From positions 1 through 64,000 of the forward strand of contig JAKPAC010000042.1 of the NCBI GenBank assembly GCA_029779645.1: 64,000 nucleotides of DNA, written 5' to 3'. This DNA comes from Actinomycetes bacterium (GTDB lineage Bacteria; Actinomycetota; Actinomycetes; Actinomycetales; Microbacteriaceae). Below, in pieces: positions 36,569-45,400 of the stretch. Made by a program: the position numbers and the translations under genes. Numbering within the stretch: the first letter of the stretch is position 1; each line of letters begins with the position of its first letter. The notes below the pieces were generated by a model. It was not told the DNA's origin. It saw only the letters and a list, made by a program, of their open reading frames with translations, and did no database searches.

Positions 36569-38811
36569 GTGGCGTCTGACACGGCGTCGCGCTGTCTCGA
36601 GAGCTTCGACGGCCACCAGATCGCCCGGCCGACGTCGTACGTCAGGGCGGGCACGAGCAGCGTGCGCACGACGAAGGTGTCGAGCAGCACCCCGAACGCG
36701 ACGATGAACGCCAGCTGCACGAGGAAGAGGATCGGCAGCACCGCGAGCGCGGCGAAGGTCGCGGCCAGCACGAGGCCGGCCGAGGTGATCACCCCGCCGG
36801 TGATGGCGAGGCCGCGCAGCACGCCCTCGCGGGTGCCGTGCCGCAGCGACTCCTCGCGCACCCGGGTCATGAGGAAGATGTTGTAGTCGATGCCGAGCGC
36901 CACCAGGAAGACGAAGCCGAACAGGGGCACGGCCGGATCGGCGCCGGGGAAGCGGAAGATCCCGTTGAACACGAGCGCAGAGACGCCCATCGCCGTGCCG
37001 AACGAGAGCACGGTGGTCAAGATGAGCAGCACCGGCGCGACGATCGATCGCAGCAGCAGCATCAGGATGAGCGTGATCACCGCGAGCACGACCGGGATGA
37101 TCAGGTTGCGGTCGTGGATCGACGCGTCGTTCGTGTCGATCGCGGTCGCGGTCACCCCGCCGACGAGCGCGCTCGGAGCATCCTGCGCGAACGTCGCCCG
37201 CAGCTCGCGCACGGTCGCGGCCGCGGCATCCGAATCGGCCGCGGCGCCGAGGGTCGCCTGCAGGAGCACCTGTCCCTCGACCACCTTCGGAAGGGCCGCC
37301 GGGGTGCCCGGGGGGCCCGCCGCGCCGATGCCCTCCGCAGTGACCGGGGCGGTGCCGCTCGGCGAATCCGAGGAGGCGACCGCCACGGCGTCGACGCCGT
37401 CGTTCGCGAGCAGCGCCGACACCGCGGCATCCATCTCGCCCTGCTCGACGACGATCAGCGCTGGGCTTCCCGACCCGCCCGGGAAGTGCTCGCCGAGCGC
37501 GACCTGGCCGTCGCGGGCTTCGGAGTGCCCGAGCACGAGGTCGGACTGCGGCACGCCGCCGGCGTTGAGCTGCGTCACCCCGAGCGCGCCGGCCAGCAGC
37601 ACCACCGTCGTGGCGATCCAGATCAGGCGCGGGCGACGCTGCACGCCCCGGGCCACCTTGGGCCACACGCCGGTGCGCGGCATGCCGTGCTCGGCCGAGA
37701 CCGCCTCGGGCTCGTAGCTGGGCCGCCGCGGCCAGAACGCGGCGCGGCCGAAGGCGAACAGGATCGACGGGAGCAGGGTGAACGCCGAGAGCATCGCGAA
37801 GACGATGCCGATGGATGCCACGGGCCCCAGCGTGCTGTTGGACTTCAGCTCGCTGAGCATCAGGCACAGCAGCCCCGCGATCACGGTGCCGCCGGAGGCG
37901 AGGATCGGCTCGAACGCCCCCTTGAACGCGGCGACGGTGGCCCCCCACCTGTCGTCGTGCACGCGCAGGGCCTCCCGATACCGCGAGACGTAGAGCAGCG
38001 AGTAGTCAGTGGCGGCGCCGATCACGAGGATGAACAGGATTCCCTGCGTCTGCCCGCTCAGCAGCAGCACGCCCCACTTGGCCAGCCACCACACGGTCAG
38101 CAGCGCCGCGCACAGCGCGAACAGGCTCGTCGCGAGCACCGCGACCGGCAGCAGGAGCGAGCGGTACACGAGGATCAGGATGACGAGCACCGCCAGCAGC
38201 GCCACGCCGAGCAGCAGCCCGTCGATGCCGGTGAACGCGTCGAGCAGGTCGGCCGTGAATCCCGCGGGGCCGGTGACGAACACCTCGATGCCGCTCGGAA
38301 CAGCCGCGCGCAGGGCGTCGCTGAACTCCGACACGACCGCGCCGACGTCGGCGCTGCTCGCGATCGGCACGAACGCCTGGGCCGCGAGCCCGTCCTCGGA
38401 GGGGATGATCGGCGACATCTCGCCGCCCACCCCCGCGGTGTCGCCCGCGCTCGCGAGGGCCTCGCGCAGCTGCCCGAGCTCGGCTTGACCGAGCGGCGCG
38501 TCGCTGACGAAGACCGCGATCGCGGGGATGGCGTCGGAGTCGCTGAACTCGCCGAGCATGGCCTGCACCTTGGTGGCGTCCGCCGACGAGGGCAGGTAGC
38601 TGGTCGCGTCGTTGGAGGACACCTCGTCGACCTTGCCGAAGTACGGCCCGCCGATGCCCGCCGCCGCGAACCACACCAGGATCAGCACGGTGGGGAGGAG
38701 CACGCGCAGCCATCGCGGCGGCGAGCCCCGACGCGGTGCCGGCGCGGCCGCGGGCCGCCTCGTATCGGGGTCCGTGTCGGCGGTCGAACCCCGTGCGCTG
38801 CTTCGAGCCAT
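36565..38811 (-). CDS. MMPL/RND-family membrane transporter
   Basis: A 748-residue pump with two repeats, each of a large extracytoplasmic loop followed by helices (about 12 in total). Family motifs are ATDYSLLYVSRYREALR in the first half and GIDYNIFLMTRVREESLR in the second. MMPL proteins export lipids or hydrophobic compounds by proton motive force. The divergent MarR gene suggests inducible efflux. ATG at 38811 was preferred to GTG at 38817 because GGAG lies five bases before it. Confidence 0.92.
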   Translation of the reverse strand: MARSSARGSTADTDPDTRRPAAAPAPRRGSPPRWLRVLLPTVLILVWFAAAGIGGPYFGKVDEVSSNDATSYLPSSADATKVQAMLGEFSDSDAIPAIAVFVSDAPLGQAELGQLREALASAGDTAGVGGEMSPIIPSEDGLAAQAFVPIASSADVGAVVSEFSDALRAAVPSGIEVFVTGPAGFTADLLDAFTGIDGLLLGVALLAVLVILILVYRSLLLPVAVLATSLFALCAALLTVWWLAKWGVLLLSGQTQGILFILVIGAATDYSLLYVSRYREALRVHDDRWGATVAAFKGAFEPILASGGTVIAGLLCLMLSELKSNSTLGPVASIGIVFAMLSAFTLLPSILFAFGRAAFWPRRPSYEPEAVSAEHGMPRTGVWPKVARGVQRRPRLIWIATTVVLLAGALGVTQLNAGGVPQSDLVLGHSEARDGQVALGEHFPGGSGSPALIVVEQGEMDAAVSALLANDGVDAVAVASSDSPSGTAPVTAEGIGAAGPPGTPAALPKVVEGQVLLQATLGAAADSDAAAATVRELRATFAQDAPSALVGGVTATAIDTNDASIHDRNLIIPVVLAVITLILMLLLRSIVAPVLLILTTVLSFGTAMGVSALVFNGIFRFPGADPAVPLFGFVFLVALGIDYNIFLMTRVREESLRHGTREGVLRGLAITGGVITSAGLVLAATFAALAVLPILFLVQLAFIVAFGVLLDTFVVRTLLVPALTYDVGRAIWWPSKLSRQRDAVSDAT

Positions 38812-38889
38812 GCCCACTCCATCGTTTCGCTAGTTCAAGAGATTGCAAGCCTAGCTAATAACTTGATGGGTTGAAAGCACTCGGTGCGC
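38812..38889. promoter_or_regulatory. AT-rich divergent promoter region, mmpl / marR
   Basis: A markedly AT-rich stretch (about 38829-38876) between divergent starts contains TTCAAG, TTGCAAG, AACTTGATG and TTGAA blocks with partial dyad symmetry, a likely MarR operator. The exact half-sites cannot be fixed by eye. Confidence 0.5.
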
Positions 38890-38895
38890 TAGGGT
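38890..38895 (+). promoter_or_regulatory. -10 element TAGGGT, leaderless marR
   Basis: TAGGGT-N6-ATG. Confidence 0.6.
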
Positions 38896-38901
38896 ATTTC
38901 C

Positions 38902-39501
38902 ATGGCTGAGCGCGACGAGGAACCCACAGCCGTCTCATCGCAGCTGTACGACCTCGAGGCGAACGATCCCGAATCCGCGCTGATCGACCGCTCGGGCGTC
39001 TCGCCCGAGGCGATGCGCGAGATCAGCGCGGTCATGGCGGCGCTGGGGCGCCTGCGCGACGCGGAGCAGCAGCTCTCGGAGGCCTCGCAGCGATACATGA
39101 AACTCGGGCGATCCGATATGCGGGCGCTGCACTTCCTGATCGTCGCGCAGCACTCGGGGACGGTCGCCACCCCCGGCGCGATCGCGGCGCACCTGGGCAT
39201 CTCGAGCGCCTCCACCACCAAGCTCCTCGATCGCCTGGAATCCGCCGGTCACATCGAGCGGTCGCCGCACCCCAACGATCGCCGCGCGCTGGCGATCACG
39301 ATCACCGCGGCCACGCGCGAGGCCGCGATGCAGACCGTCGGGCGCCTGCAGGCGAAGCGCTTCCATGCCGCGGCGCGCCTCAGCTCGGCCGAGCGAGCCT
39401 CGATCATCCGCTTCCTCGACGACATGACCGAGCAGATCGGCCTGCGAAGCGCCGCGTGGGCGAATGAGCCCGGCACCGGCCCCGCGGGCGACGGCGCCTA
39501 G
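38902..39501 (+). CDS. MarR-family transcriptional regulator
   Basis: A 199-residue winged-helix regulator. The DNA-binding core includes LGRSDMRALHFLIVAQHSG, IAAHLGISSASTTKLLDRLESAGHI and the wing RSPHPNDRRALAITITAA. Extra N-terminal ~45 residues are acidic. Probable repressor of the divergent MMPL pump, a common arrangement; the ligand is unknown. Probably translated from a leaderless message. Confidence 0.9.
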   Translation: MAERDEEPTAVSSQLYDLEANDPESALIDRSGVSPEAMREISAVMAALGRLRDAEQQLSEASQRYMKLGRSDMRALHFLIVAQHSGTVATPGAIAAHLGISSASTTKLLDRLESAGHIERSPHPNDRRALAITITAATREAAMQTVGRLQAKRFHAAARLSSAERASIIRFLDDMTEQIGLRSAAWANEPGTGPAGDGA

Positions 39502-39580
39502 TCTCGCTCGACGGCCGCCGGCCGTGCGCCGCATCGTCGACGCGGACGGGACCGGCGCGCCCGGCGCAGCGTCATCACGG

Positions 39581-39652
39581 TGCCCCCAGCAGGATTCGAA
39601 CCTGCGACCTGCGGATTAAAAGTCCGTAGCTCTACCGCTGAGCTATAGGGGC
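39581..39652 (-). tRNA. tRNA-Lys (anticodon TTT)
   Basis: The minus strand gives acceptor GCCCCTA/TGGGGGC (one G-U pair), D-arm AGCTCAGCGGTAGAGCT, anticodon loop CTTTTAA with TTT, and T-loop GGTTCGAATCC. Discriminator A; no encoded CCA. Confidence 0.95.
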
Positions 39653-39748
39653 GCTCAAGCCATTCTAGGGGGCCGAGCCCGGCCCGCCCGCCCGCCGTCG
39701 ACCCCGTCGTCGGCCCCGCCGGGAGCACCGGCGGGGCCGACGAGCGCG

Positions 39749-40888
39749 TCAGCGCAGCTCGGCCTCGTGGGCCTTCTCGTACGCGCGGATCTCGTCCAGC
39801 CGCCCGCCCCGGAGCTTGCCCGTCCATTCGGGGTCGGACAGCACCGCCCGACCGAGCCCGACCAGATCGAACTCGCCACGGTCGAACAGCGTCATGAGCT
39901 TCTCGAGGCTCAGCGACGGGGTCTGTGAGTCGCTCTCCATGAACGGCGAGTTCACGCCGATCGAGCCGAGGGCGACGACCGGCAGGCCGCTCAGCGCCTT
40001 CGTCCACCCCGCGAGCGTGCGCTCCTCCCCGGCGAACGCCGGAAGCCAGTACCGGCGCGTCGAGACGTGGAACGCGCTGACGCCCGCGTCCATCAGCGGC
40101 GTGAGGATCGTCTCGAGCTCGGCGGGCGTGTCGGCAAGGCGCGCGTCGAAATCGGTGCCCTTCCACTGCGAATAGCGGAACACGACGGGATAGCCCGGGC
40201 CCACCGCGTCGCGAACTGCGGCGACGACCTCGGCGCCGAGGCGCGCTCGCGCGGCGATGCTGCCGCCGTAGCCGTCGGTGCGGCGGTTGGTGCGCGACCA
40301 GAGGAAGGCATCGAGCAGGTAGCCGTGGGCGCCGTGCAGCTCGACGCCGTCGAAGCCGATCGCCTTGGCGGTCGCGGCCGCCCGCGCGAACGAGGCGATG
40401 ATCTCGTCGATGTCGGCGAGGCTCGCCGCGATGCCACGGGGCGAGCCGTTCGGCGTGAGGCCCGATGGCCCGACGACCGGCGCGTCCGGGTACGGCGCCG
40501 CGCCCTCGCGGCGGGCCACACCCAGGTGCCAGAGCTGGGGCATGATGCGCCCGCCCTCGGCGTGCACGGCGTCGACCACGCCCTTCCAGCCCGCAGTGGC
40601 TTCCTCGCCGTACATGACGGGCACCCGGTCGCTGCTGCCGGCCGAGCGGTGATCGATGTACGTGCCCTCGGTCACGATCAGCCCGAGGTGCGCGGCGCGC
40701 CGGCGGTAGTACTCCGCCACGTCTGCGCCGGGCACGCCGCCCGGCGAGAAGCTGCGCGTCATCGGCGCCATCACAAAGCGATTGGCAAGCTCCACCCCCG
40801 AGAGGGTGAACGGCGTGAACAGCGGCGCGATGTCCGCCCCGTCGAGCAGCGTGCTCGTGAGCGAGCCCTGATTCGTGGTGTCTGTCAT
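39749..40888 (-). CDS. NADH:flavin oxidoreductase, old yellow enzyme family
   Basis: An FMN-dependent TIM-barrel ene-reductase of 379 residues. Visible blocks: LFTPFTLSGVELANRFVMAPMTR, GLIVTEGTYID, IMPQLWHLGV, FDGVELHGAHGYLLDAFLW (substrate-binding H and the barrel motif), NRRTDGYGGS and FDLVGLGRAVLSDPEW. Substrate unknown; members reduce activated C=C bonds of enones and nitro compounds. A start ATG at 40888 has GAGGG upstream. It may follow the 75-residue gene but a hairpin separates them. Confidence 0.93.
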   Translation of the reverse strand: MTDTTNQGSLTSTLLDGADIAPLFTPFTLSGVELANRFVMAPMTRSFSPGGVPGADVAEYYRRRAAHLGLIVTEGTYIDHRSAGSSDRVPVMYGEEATAGWKGVVDAVHAEGGRIMPQLWHLGVARREGAAPYPDAPVVGPSGLTPNGSPRGIAASLADIDEIIASFARAAATAKAIGFDGVELHGAHGYLLDAFLWSRTNRRTDGYGGSIAARARLGAEVVAAVRDAVGPGYPVVFRYSQWKGTDFDARLADTPAELETILTPLMDAGVSAFHVSTRRYWLPAFAGEERTLAGWTKALSGLPVVALGSIGVNSPFMESDSQTPSLSLEKLMTLFDRGEFDLVGLGRAVLSDPEWTGKLRGGRLDEIRAYEKAHEAELR

Positions 40889-40966
40889 GCCCTCATCTTC
40901 GCGCGGCCGCGGCACCCCGCGGGCCGCATCCGCCGATTGCGTCAGGCGGGGCCGTAACACGCCACG

Positions 40967-41016
40967 GCGTGGCGCGAGGGTCGGGGATTCCCCACTCCCG
41001 GGCCCTCGCGTCACGC
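40967..41016 (-). terminator. Hairpin after the 75-residue gene
   Basis: GCGTGGCGCGAGGG and CCCTCGCGTCACGC pair at 13 of 14 positions around a 22-base loop, beginning 14 bp past the stop of the minus-strand gene. Confidence 0.6.
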
Positions 41017-41029
41017 CCGCCCGCCGGGG

Positions 41030-41257
41030 TCAGCGCCAGTAGTTGTTCGCCTGGGCGACGGTCTGGAAGTTGATCGCCACGACCTGCGAGCTGGCGATCA
41101 GGGCGTCGGCGCTCTCCTCGTAGATCGGGCGCAGCTTCGCGCGGATCTCGGCGGAGGGCTGAGTGAACTTCACGCCGAGTCGCGCGAGCTTGATGGCGAG
41201 CTGGAAGCCCGCCTCGGCGTCGGGGGTGAGCAGTGTGGGCAGGTACGGTTCGGCCAT
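41030..41257 (-). CDS. Uncharacterised 75-residue protein divergent from ohrR-like gene
   Basis: A small soluble protein (MAEPYLPTLLTPDAEAGFQL, then IKLARLGVKFTQPSAEIRAKL, ending TVAQANNYWR). No family recognised; no cysteine, membrane helix or signal peptide. GGAGG precedes the ATG at the proper distance. It occupies the place where an ohr peroxidase gene would be expected beside an OhrR regulator, so it may be the regulated target. A longer frame starting at 41353 would run through the operator and was rejected. Confidence 0.7.
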   Translation of the reverse strand: MAEPYLPTLLTPDAEAGFQLAIKLARLGVKFTQPSAEIRAKLRPIYEESADALIASSQVVAINFQTVAQANNYWR

Positions 41258-41282
41258 GATGTCCTCCAAATATCGAGAGTGC

Positions 41283-41316
41283 ACAACTGTGTTGTACTCA
41301 ACCGAACTATATTGAG
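41283..41316. promoter_or_regulatory. Divergent operator region of the OhrR-like regulator
   Basis: ACAAC-TGT-GTTGT (41283-41295) is a perfect palindrome resembling OhrR operators (TACAATT-type), and CTCAA-N10-TTGAG (41297-41316) is a second dyad. TATATT (41308-41313) and, on the other strand, TATAGT overlap as likely -10 elements. Confidence 0.6.
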
Positions 41317-41339
41317 CGTGTGGAACGAAAGGAAGGCCC

Positions 41340-41867
41340 ATGAGGAGCGACACAGTCGGCGGCGGCGGCGAGGCCGCCCCAGACGCGCACGAGCAGGCCC
41401 CGACGGCCGGCAGGCCGCGCGTCGACGACCAGCTGTGCTTCGCGCTGTACGCGGCCTCCCGCGCCGTGACCGCCGCCTACCGCGCGCGGCTCGCGCCGCT
41501 CGGGGTGACGTATCCGCAGTACCTCGCGCTGCTGGCCATCTGGGAGGCCCCCGGCAGCACGGTCTCCGAACTCGGCCGCGCGCTCGCGCTCGACTCGGGC
41601 ACCCTCTCCCCCCTGCTGCGGCGGCTTGAGCGCGAGGGGCTCGTCCGCAAGGAGCGCGCCGCGGCCCGCGGCACCGACGGCGCCGACGGCGCCGACGAGC
41701 GCACCGTGCGCGTCTACCCGACCGCCGCGGGCGATGCGCTCGAGCCCGCGCTCGCCGCGGTCAGGGCCGCGGTCGAGGCATCCACCGGCCTGAGCGAAGC
41801 CGAGTTTCTCGCGCTGCGGCGCAGCCTGCACACCCTGCGCGCGACCATCGAGGGCGCGAGCAGCTGA
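41340..41867 (+). CDS. OhrR-like MarR-family regulator
   Basis: A 175-residue regulator whose block VDDQLCFALYAASRAVTAAYR matches the peroxide-sensing N-terminal helix of OhrR, with the reactive cysteine in QLCFALY. The winged helix follows (LGVTYPQYLALLAIWEAPG, VSELGRALALDSGTLSPLLRRLEREG, then LVRKERAAAR). OhrR normally represses ohr, which is absent here; the wing has a GTDGADGADE insertion. AAAGGAAGG lies before the ATG. Organic peroxide sensing is inferred from the family. Confidence 0.85.
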   Translation: MRSDTVGGGGEAAPDAHEQAPTAGRPRVDDQLCFALYAASRAVTAAYRARLAPLGVTYPQYLALLAIWEAPGSTVSELGRALALDSGTLSPLLRRLEREGLVRKERAAARGTDGADGADERTVRVYPTAAGDALEPALAAVRAAVEASTGLSEAEFLALRRSLHTLRATIEGASS

Positions 41868-41952
41868 GTCCGCGGCACTGGGCGCGACGGCACGGGCGAC
41901 GCGTGCGACACGTGCGCCCGCAGTGCCGGATCGTGCGTGCGCCCGGCCGCGC

Positions 41953-41970
41953 TGTGCCACGCTTGGCACA
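41953..41970 (+). repeat. 7-bp inverted repeat abutting a start codon
   Basis: TGTGCCA-CGCT-TGGCACA ends on the A of the ATG at 41970. It could be an operator or an mRNA hairpin that limits translation. Confidence 0.65.
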
Positions 41971-42509
41971 TGAAGAACTGGCTCATCCGCTTCGCGACCA
42001 TGCTCGTGTTCAACATCGCGGTGCTCCTGCTGATCGTGCTGCTCGTGCCCGGCGTGCGCGGCGCGTGGGGCGTGCTGTGGGGCGGCGTGATCCTGACGCT
42101 CGCGACCATGTGGATCAAGCCGCTGCTCACGCGCATGTTCACGAACCACGCACAGCGCAAGTCGGCGCGGATGTCGCGGCTCGGGCTCAAGTCGCTGAAC
42201 GCGCTGTTCGTCTTCCTCGTGGCCCTGATCGTGTGGGTGCTCACCGTGCTGCTCTCGCAGATCCACGTCAGCGGCTTCTTCTTCGGCTGGATCCTGCCGC
42301 CGGTCGCGCTGCTGCTCGGCTGGTTCATCTACGACGCCGTCGACGACAAGCTCGAGGCCCAGGCCAATCGTCTCTACGACTCGGCCACCGGCGCGGCGAA
42401 GCACGACGCGCCGGCCGCGCCCGCCCCGCCCGCGGCACCGGCGCCCAGGGTGGTCAAGGACGACGGGCTCACCGACGAGCAGCGTCGCATGTTCGACGAC
42501 CTCGGCTGA
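41970..42509 (+). CDS. Membrane protein of unknown function (phage-holin-like fold region)
   Basis: A 179-residue integral membrane protein: hydrophobic segments at about 4-24, 30-48, 70-93 and 98-116, a basic loop between the second and third (THAQRKSARMSRLG), and a soluble tail with an Ala/Pro linker and GLTDEQRRMFDDLG. The N-terminal helices (IRFATMLVFNIAVLLLIVLLV, VLWGGVILTLATMWIKPLL) recall phage-holin family 4 membrane proteins, a weak comparison. The ATG at 41970 begins at the first helix; no ribosome site is seen. Confidence 0.65.
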   Translation: MKNWLIRFATMLVFNIAVLLLIVLLVPGVRGAWGVLWGGVILTLATMWIKPLLTRMFTNHAQRKSARMSRLGLKSLNALFVFLVALIVWVLTVLLSQIHVSGFFFGWILPPVALLLGWFIYDAVDDKLEAQANRLYDSATGAAKHDAPAAPAPPAAPAPRVVKDDGLTDEQRRMFDDLG

Positions 42510-42526
42510 CGCGCGCGGAACGACCG

Positions 42527-42559
42527 CGCCGCCGGCCCCGAGATGCGGGACCGGCGGCG
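42527..42559. terminator. Bidirectional terminator between membrane gene and folD
   Basis: CGCCGCCGG and CCGGCGGCG form a 9-bp stem with a further CCC/GGG inside the loop, between convergent stop codons. Confidence 0.7.
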
Positions 42560-42580
42560 AAAGGCGTGGCGGGGCGCGCC

Positions 42581-43471
42581 TCAGCGGGCGGCAGCTCGCT
42601 CGGCGGCCTCGACTACGTTGGCGACGAGCAGCGCGCGGGTCATCGGCCCCACGCCCCCGGGGTTCGGCGACAGCCAGCCGGCGACCTCAGCCACGGCGGG
42701 ATCGACATCACCCGCGAGCTTCGCCCGCCCCGACTCGGTCGTGCCGACCCGCGTGACGCCGACATCGAGCACCGCGGCGCCGGGCTTGACCCAGTCGGCC
42801 TTCACCAGGTGCGGCACGCCGACGGCGGCCACCACGATGTCGGCGCGGCGGACCTCGGCCGCAAGGTCGACCGTGCGGGAGTGCGTCAGCGTGACCGTGG
42901 CGTCGGTGCCCTTGCGGGTGAGCAGCAGGCCGAGCGGCCGGCCGACGGTGACGCCACGGCCGATCACCGTGACGTGCCGGCCGGCGATCTCGACGCCGTT
43001 GCGCTGGAGGAGCTCGACGATGCCCGCGGGCGTGCACGGGAGCGGGGCGTCGATCGCGGTGCGCGGGTCGACCCCGAGCACGAGCCGGCCGAGATTGGTC
43101 GGGTGCAGCCCGTCGGCGTCCTTCGCGGGGTCGATGAGCTCGAGGATGGCGTTCTCGTCGATGCCCGCCGGCAGCGGCAGCTGCACGATGAAGCCGGTGA
43201 CGGCCGGGTCGTCGTTGAGCTGCGCGACGGCTGCGGCGATCTGGTCGAACGTCGCCTCGGCGGGCAGCTCGATGCTGATCGACGCCACCCCGACCTCGGC
43301 GCAGTCGCGGTGCTTGCCGGTGACGTACGAGCGCGAGCCCGGGTCGTCGCCGACGAGCAGGGTGCCGAGACCGGGAACGATCCCCGCCCCGGCGAGCGCG
43401 GCTACGCGGACGCGGAGCTCATCCTTGATCGCGGATGCCGCGGCGATGCCATCGAGCCGGGCAGCGGTCAC
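42581..43471 (-). CDS. folD: Methylene-THF dehydrogenase/cyclohydrolase FolD
   Basis: Bifunctional enzyme interconverting 5,10-methylene-THF, methenyl-THF and 10-formyl-THF. The 296 residues contain the catalytic [14 protein letters not shown] (K53), the conserved [18 protein letters not shown] and the NADP-binding [28 protein letters not shown] ends the protein. GTG start overlapping the glyA stop (GTGA), so the two are translationally coupled and share the glyA riboswitch. Confidence 0.97.
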   Translation of the reverse strand: MTAARLDGIAAASAIKDELRVRVAALAGAGIVPGLGTLLVGDDPGSRSYVTGKHRDCAEVGVASISIELPAEATFDQIAAAVAQLNDDPAVTGFIVQLPLPAGIDENAILELIDPAKDADGLHPTNLGRLVLGVDPRTAIDAPLPCTPAGIVELLQRNGVEIAGRHVTVIGRGVTVGRPLGLLLTRKGTDATVTLTHSRTVDLAAEVRRADIVVAAVGVPHLVKADWVKPGAAVLDVGVTRVGTTESGRAKLAGDVDPAVAEVAGWLSPNPGGVGPMTRALLVANVVEAAERAAAR

Positions 43472-44748
43472 GCGAAGCCCTGCGTGAGGCTCGGGTACAT
43501 CGGGAAGGCCTCGGCGAGCTTCGCGACTCGGGCGCGGAGCGCATCGATGTCGGCATCGGGCAGCAGTGCGAGCGCGATCACATCGGCGACCTCGGTGAAC
43601 TCGGCGTCGCCGAAGCCGCGGGTCGCGAGCGCCGGGGTGCCGATGCGCAGGCCCGAGGTGACCAGCGGCGGGCGCGGGTCGTTCGGAACGGCATTGCGGT
43701 TCACGGTGATGTGGATCTCGTGGAGCAGGTCTTCCGCCTGCTTGCCGTCGATCTCGGCGTTGCGCAGGTCGACGAGCACCAGGTGCACGTCCGTGCCGCC
43801 CGAGCGGACCGAGATGCCCGCCTCGGCGACGTCCGGCTGCGTGAGGCGGTCAGCGAGGATCCGCGCGCCGCGAAGCACGCGCTCCTGACGCTCCTTGAAC
43901 TCGGGCGTCGCCGCGAGCTTGAAGGCGGTCGCCTTCGCCGCGATGACGTGCATGAGCGGGCCGCCCTGCTGTCCCGGGAACACCGCCGAGTTGATCTTCT
44001 TGGCGAGGTCGGCGTCGTTGGTGAGGATGAAGCCCGAGCGGGGGCCGCCGATGGTCTTGTGCACGGTCGACGAGACGACGTGCGCGTGGGGCACCGGGTT
44101 CGGGTGCAGCCCGGCGGCGACGAGGCCGGCGAAGTGCGCCATGTCGACCCAGAGCAGCGCGCCCACCTCATCGGCGATCGCGCGGAAAGCGGCGAAATCG
44201 AGCGTGCGCGGGTACGCCGACCATCCGGCGATGATCACCTTGGGCTTGTGCTCGAGCGCAAGACGACGCACCTCGTCCATGTCGACCAGGCTGGTGGTCT
44301 CGTCGACGCCGTAGGCGACGATGTCGTAGAGACGGCCCGAGAAGTTGATCTTCATGCCGTGCGTCAGGTGCCCGCCGTGGTCGAGCGAGAGGCCGAGCAG
44401 CGTGTCGCCGGGGCGGGCGATGGCGTGCAGCACGGCCGCGTTCGCGGTGGCGCCGGAGTGCGGCTGGACGTTGGCGTACTCGGCGCCGAACAGGCTCTTC
44501 GCGCGCTCGATGGCCAGGTTCTCGGCGACGTCGACGACCTCGCAGCCGCCGTAGTAGCGGCGGCCCGGGTAGCCCTCGGCGTACTTGTTGGTCAGCACCG
44601 AGCCCTGCGACTGCAGCACCGAGACGGGAACGAAGTTCTCGCTCGCGATCATCTCGAGATACTGACGCTGGCGGTCGAGCTCGGCGTCAAGGACTGCGGC
44701 GATCTCGGGATCGACCTCAGAGATCGGGGCGTTGAAAACATCGGACAT
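43468..44748 (-). CDS. glyA: Serine hydroxymethyltransferase GlyA
   Basis: PLP enzyme that converts serine and THF to glycine and 5,10-methylene-THF, feeding FolD. The 426 residues show [53 protein letters not shown] and the PLP lysine K231 in [20 protein letters not shown] lies eight bases before the ATG, downstream of a ZTP riboswitch that should couple expression to purine/folate status. Confidence 0.98.
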   Translation of the reverse strand: MSDVFNAPISEVDPEIAAVLDAELDRQRQYLEMIASENFVPVSVLQSQGSVLTNKYAEGYPGRRYYGGCEVVDVAENLAIERAKSLFGAEYANVQPHSGATANAAVLHAIARPGDTLLGLSLDHGGHLTHGMKINFSGRLYDIVAYGVDETTSLVDMDEVRRLALEHKPKVIIAGWSAYPRTLDFAAFRAIADEVGALLWVDMAHFAGLVAAGLHPNPVPHAHVVSSTVHKTIGGPRSGFILTNDADLAKKINSAVFPGQQGGPLMHVIAAKATAFKLAATPEFKERQERVLRGARILADRLTQPDVAEAGISVRSGGTDVHLVLVDLRNAEIDGKQAEDLLHEIHITVNRNAVPNDPRPPLVTSGLRIGTPALATRGFGDAEFTEVADVIALALLPDADIDALRARVAKLAEAFPMYPSLTQGFA

Positions 44749-44784
44749 GGCGAGCTCCTCCTGATGGCGCGGGCATAGGTCTTT

Positions 44785-44875
44785 TGCATCGGCCCAGGCG
44801 TGCGGTCGAATGCCCTCGATCAGAAATTCGCCGCTCCCCGGTGGGAATCCACCTCAACGCCAGTCGCGACGCGCC
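44785..44875 (-). promoter_or_regulatory. ZTP (pfl) riboswitch upstream of glyA-folD
   Basis: The minus-strand leader reads GUCGCGACUGGCG, then a hairpin with GGUGG-AUUC-CCACC, the conserved CCACCGGGGAGCG, and after a variable linker GACCGCACGCCUGGGC inside a GCAUU/GAUGC stem. These are the invariant segments of the pfl motif that binds ZTP/ZMP and activates folate and purine genes. The SD lies 23 nt beyond the aptamer; no terminator stem is obvious, so control of translation is possible. Confidence 0.9.
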
Positions 44876-45400
44876 CAGCATATCAGCGCCGACCTCCGCC
44901 CCGCGCGAGCAGATTCGCATCGCGCCGCACTGCGGCGGTGGCGCCTCCTCCGACGACGGAGCCGCAGGTGCGCGCCGCGTGGGCGAGGGCCCCGGCGCCT
45001 GAGGTGCACACCGCGCCGCACGGCCGTGTTCCCCAACAACGGCCCTGCGACGCAGCGGATCCGAGTCGCGTGCTGCGCGTTGGGGGCGGGGCCGGATGAC
45101 CTCCCCAAAAGTCATCCGATCCCCGCCTGAGACCGTGACCGACGATGCATCGCCCCCTGTGTCACCTTCCACCTGCCCCGTACCCCCCGGTTCGGAGAAG
45201 CTTCGTGTCTCTGTTGATGAGATGCCGACGCATCCGGTTCATTACGCGAGCCGCCAGATTTCTTTTTCGGGGATTCTCAGGCGCCCGGGCAAGAATGGAT
45301 GCCGCGCGCAGCTGCGCGCACGCGTAATAACCGCGCATCCCGTGCGTCTCTCCGTTGTGGCCGCACTTCGGCCACGGAGACGAACGGGCACAGGAGCGAG
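44876..45400. other. 525-bp intergenic region between glyA leader and sigma factor gene
   Basis: It must contain both divergent promoters. I see an 8-bp hairpin (CGGATGAC / GTCATCCG, 45093-45118), a relatively AT-rich part at 45200-45280, and a leader hairpin GTGGCCG-CACTT-CGGCCAC just before the sigma gene. Short frames here lack convincing protein features. Confidence 0.6.

Noticed and set aside
41258..41353. Longer N-terminus for the 75-residue protein
   Set aside because: It would translate through the palindromic operator and -10 elements; the ATG at 41257 has a good GGAGG.
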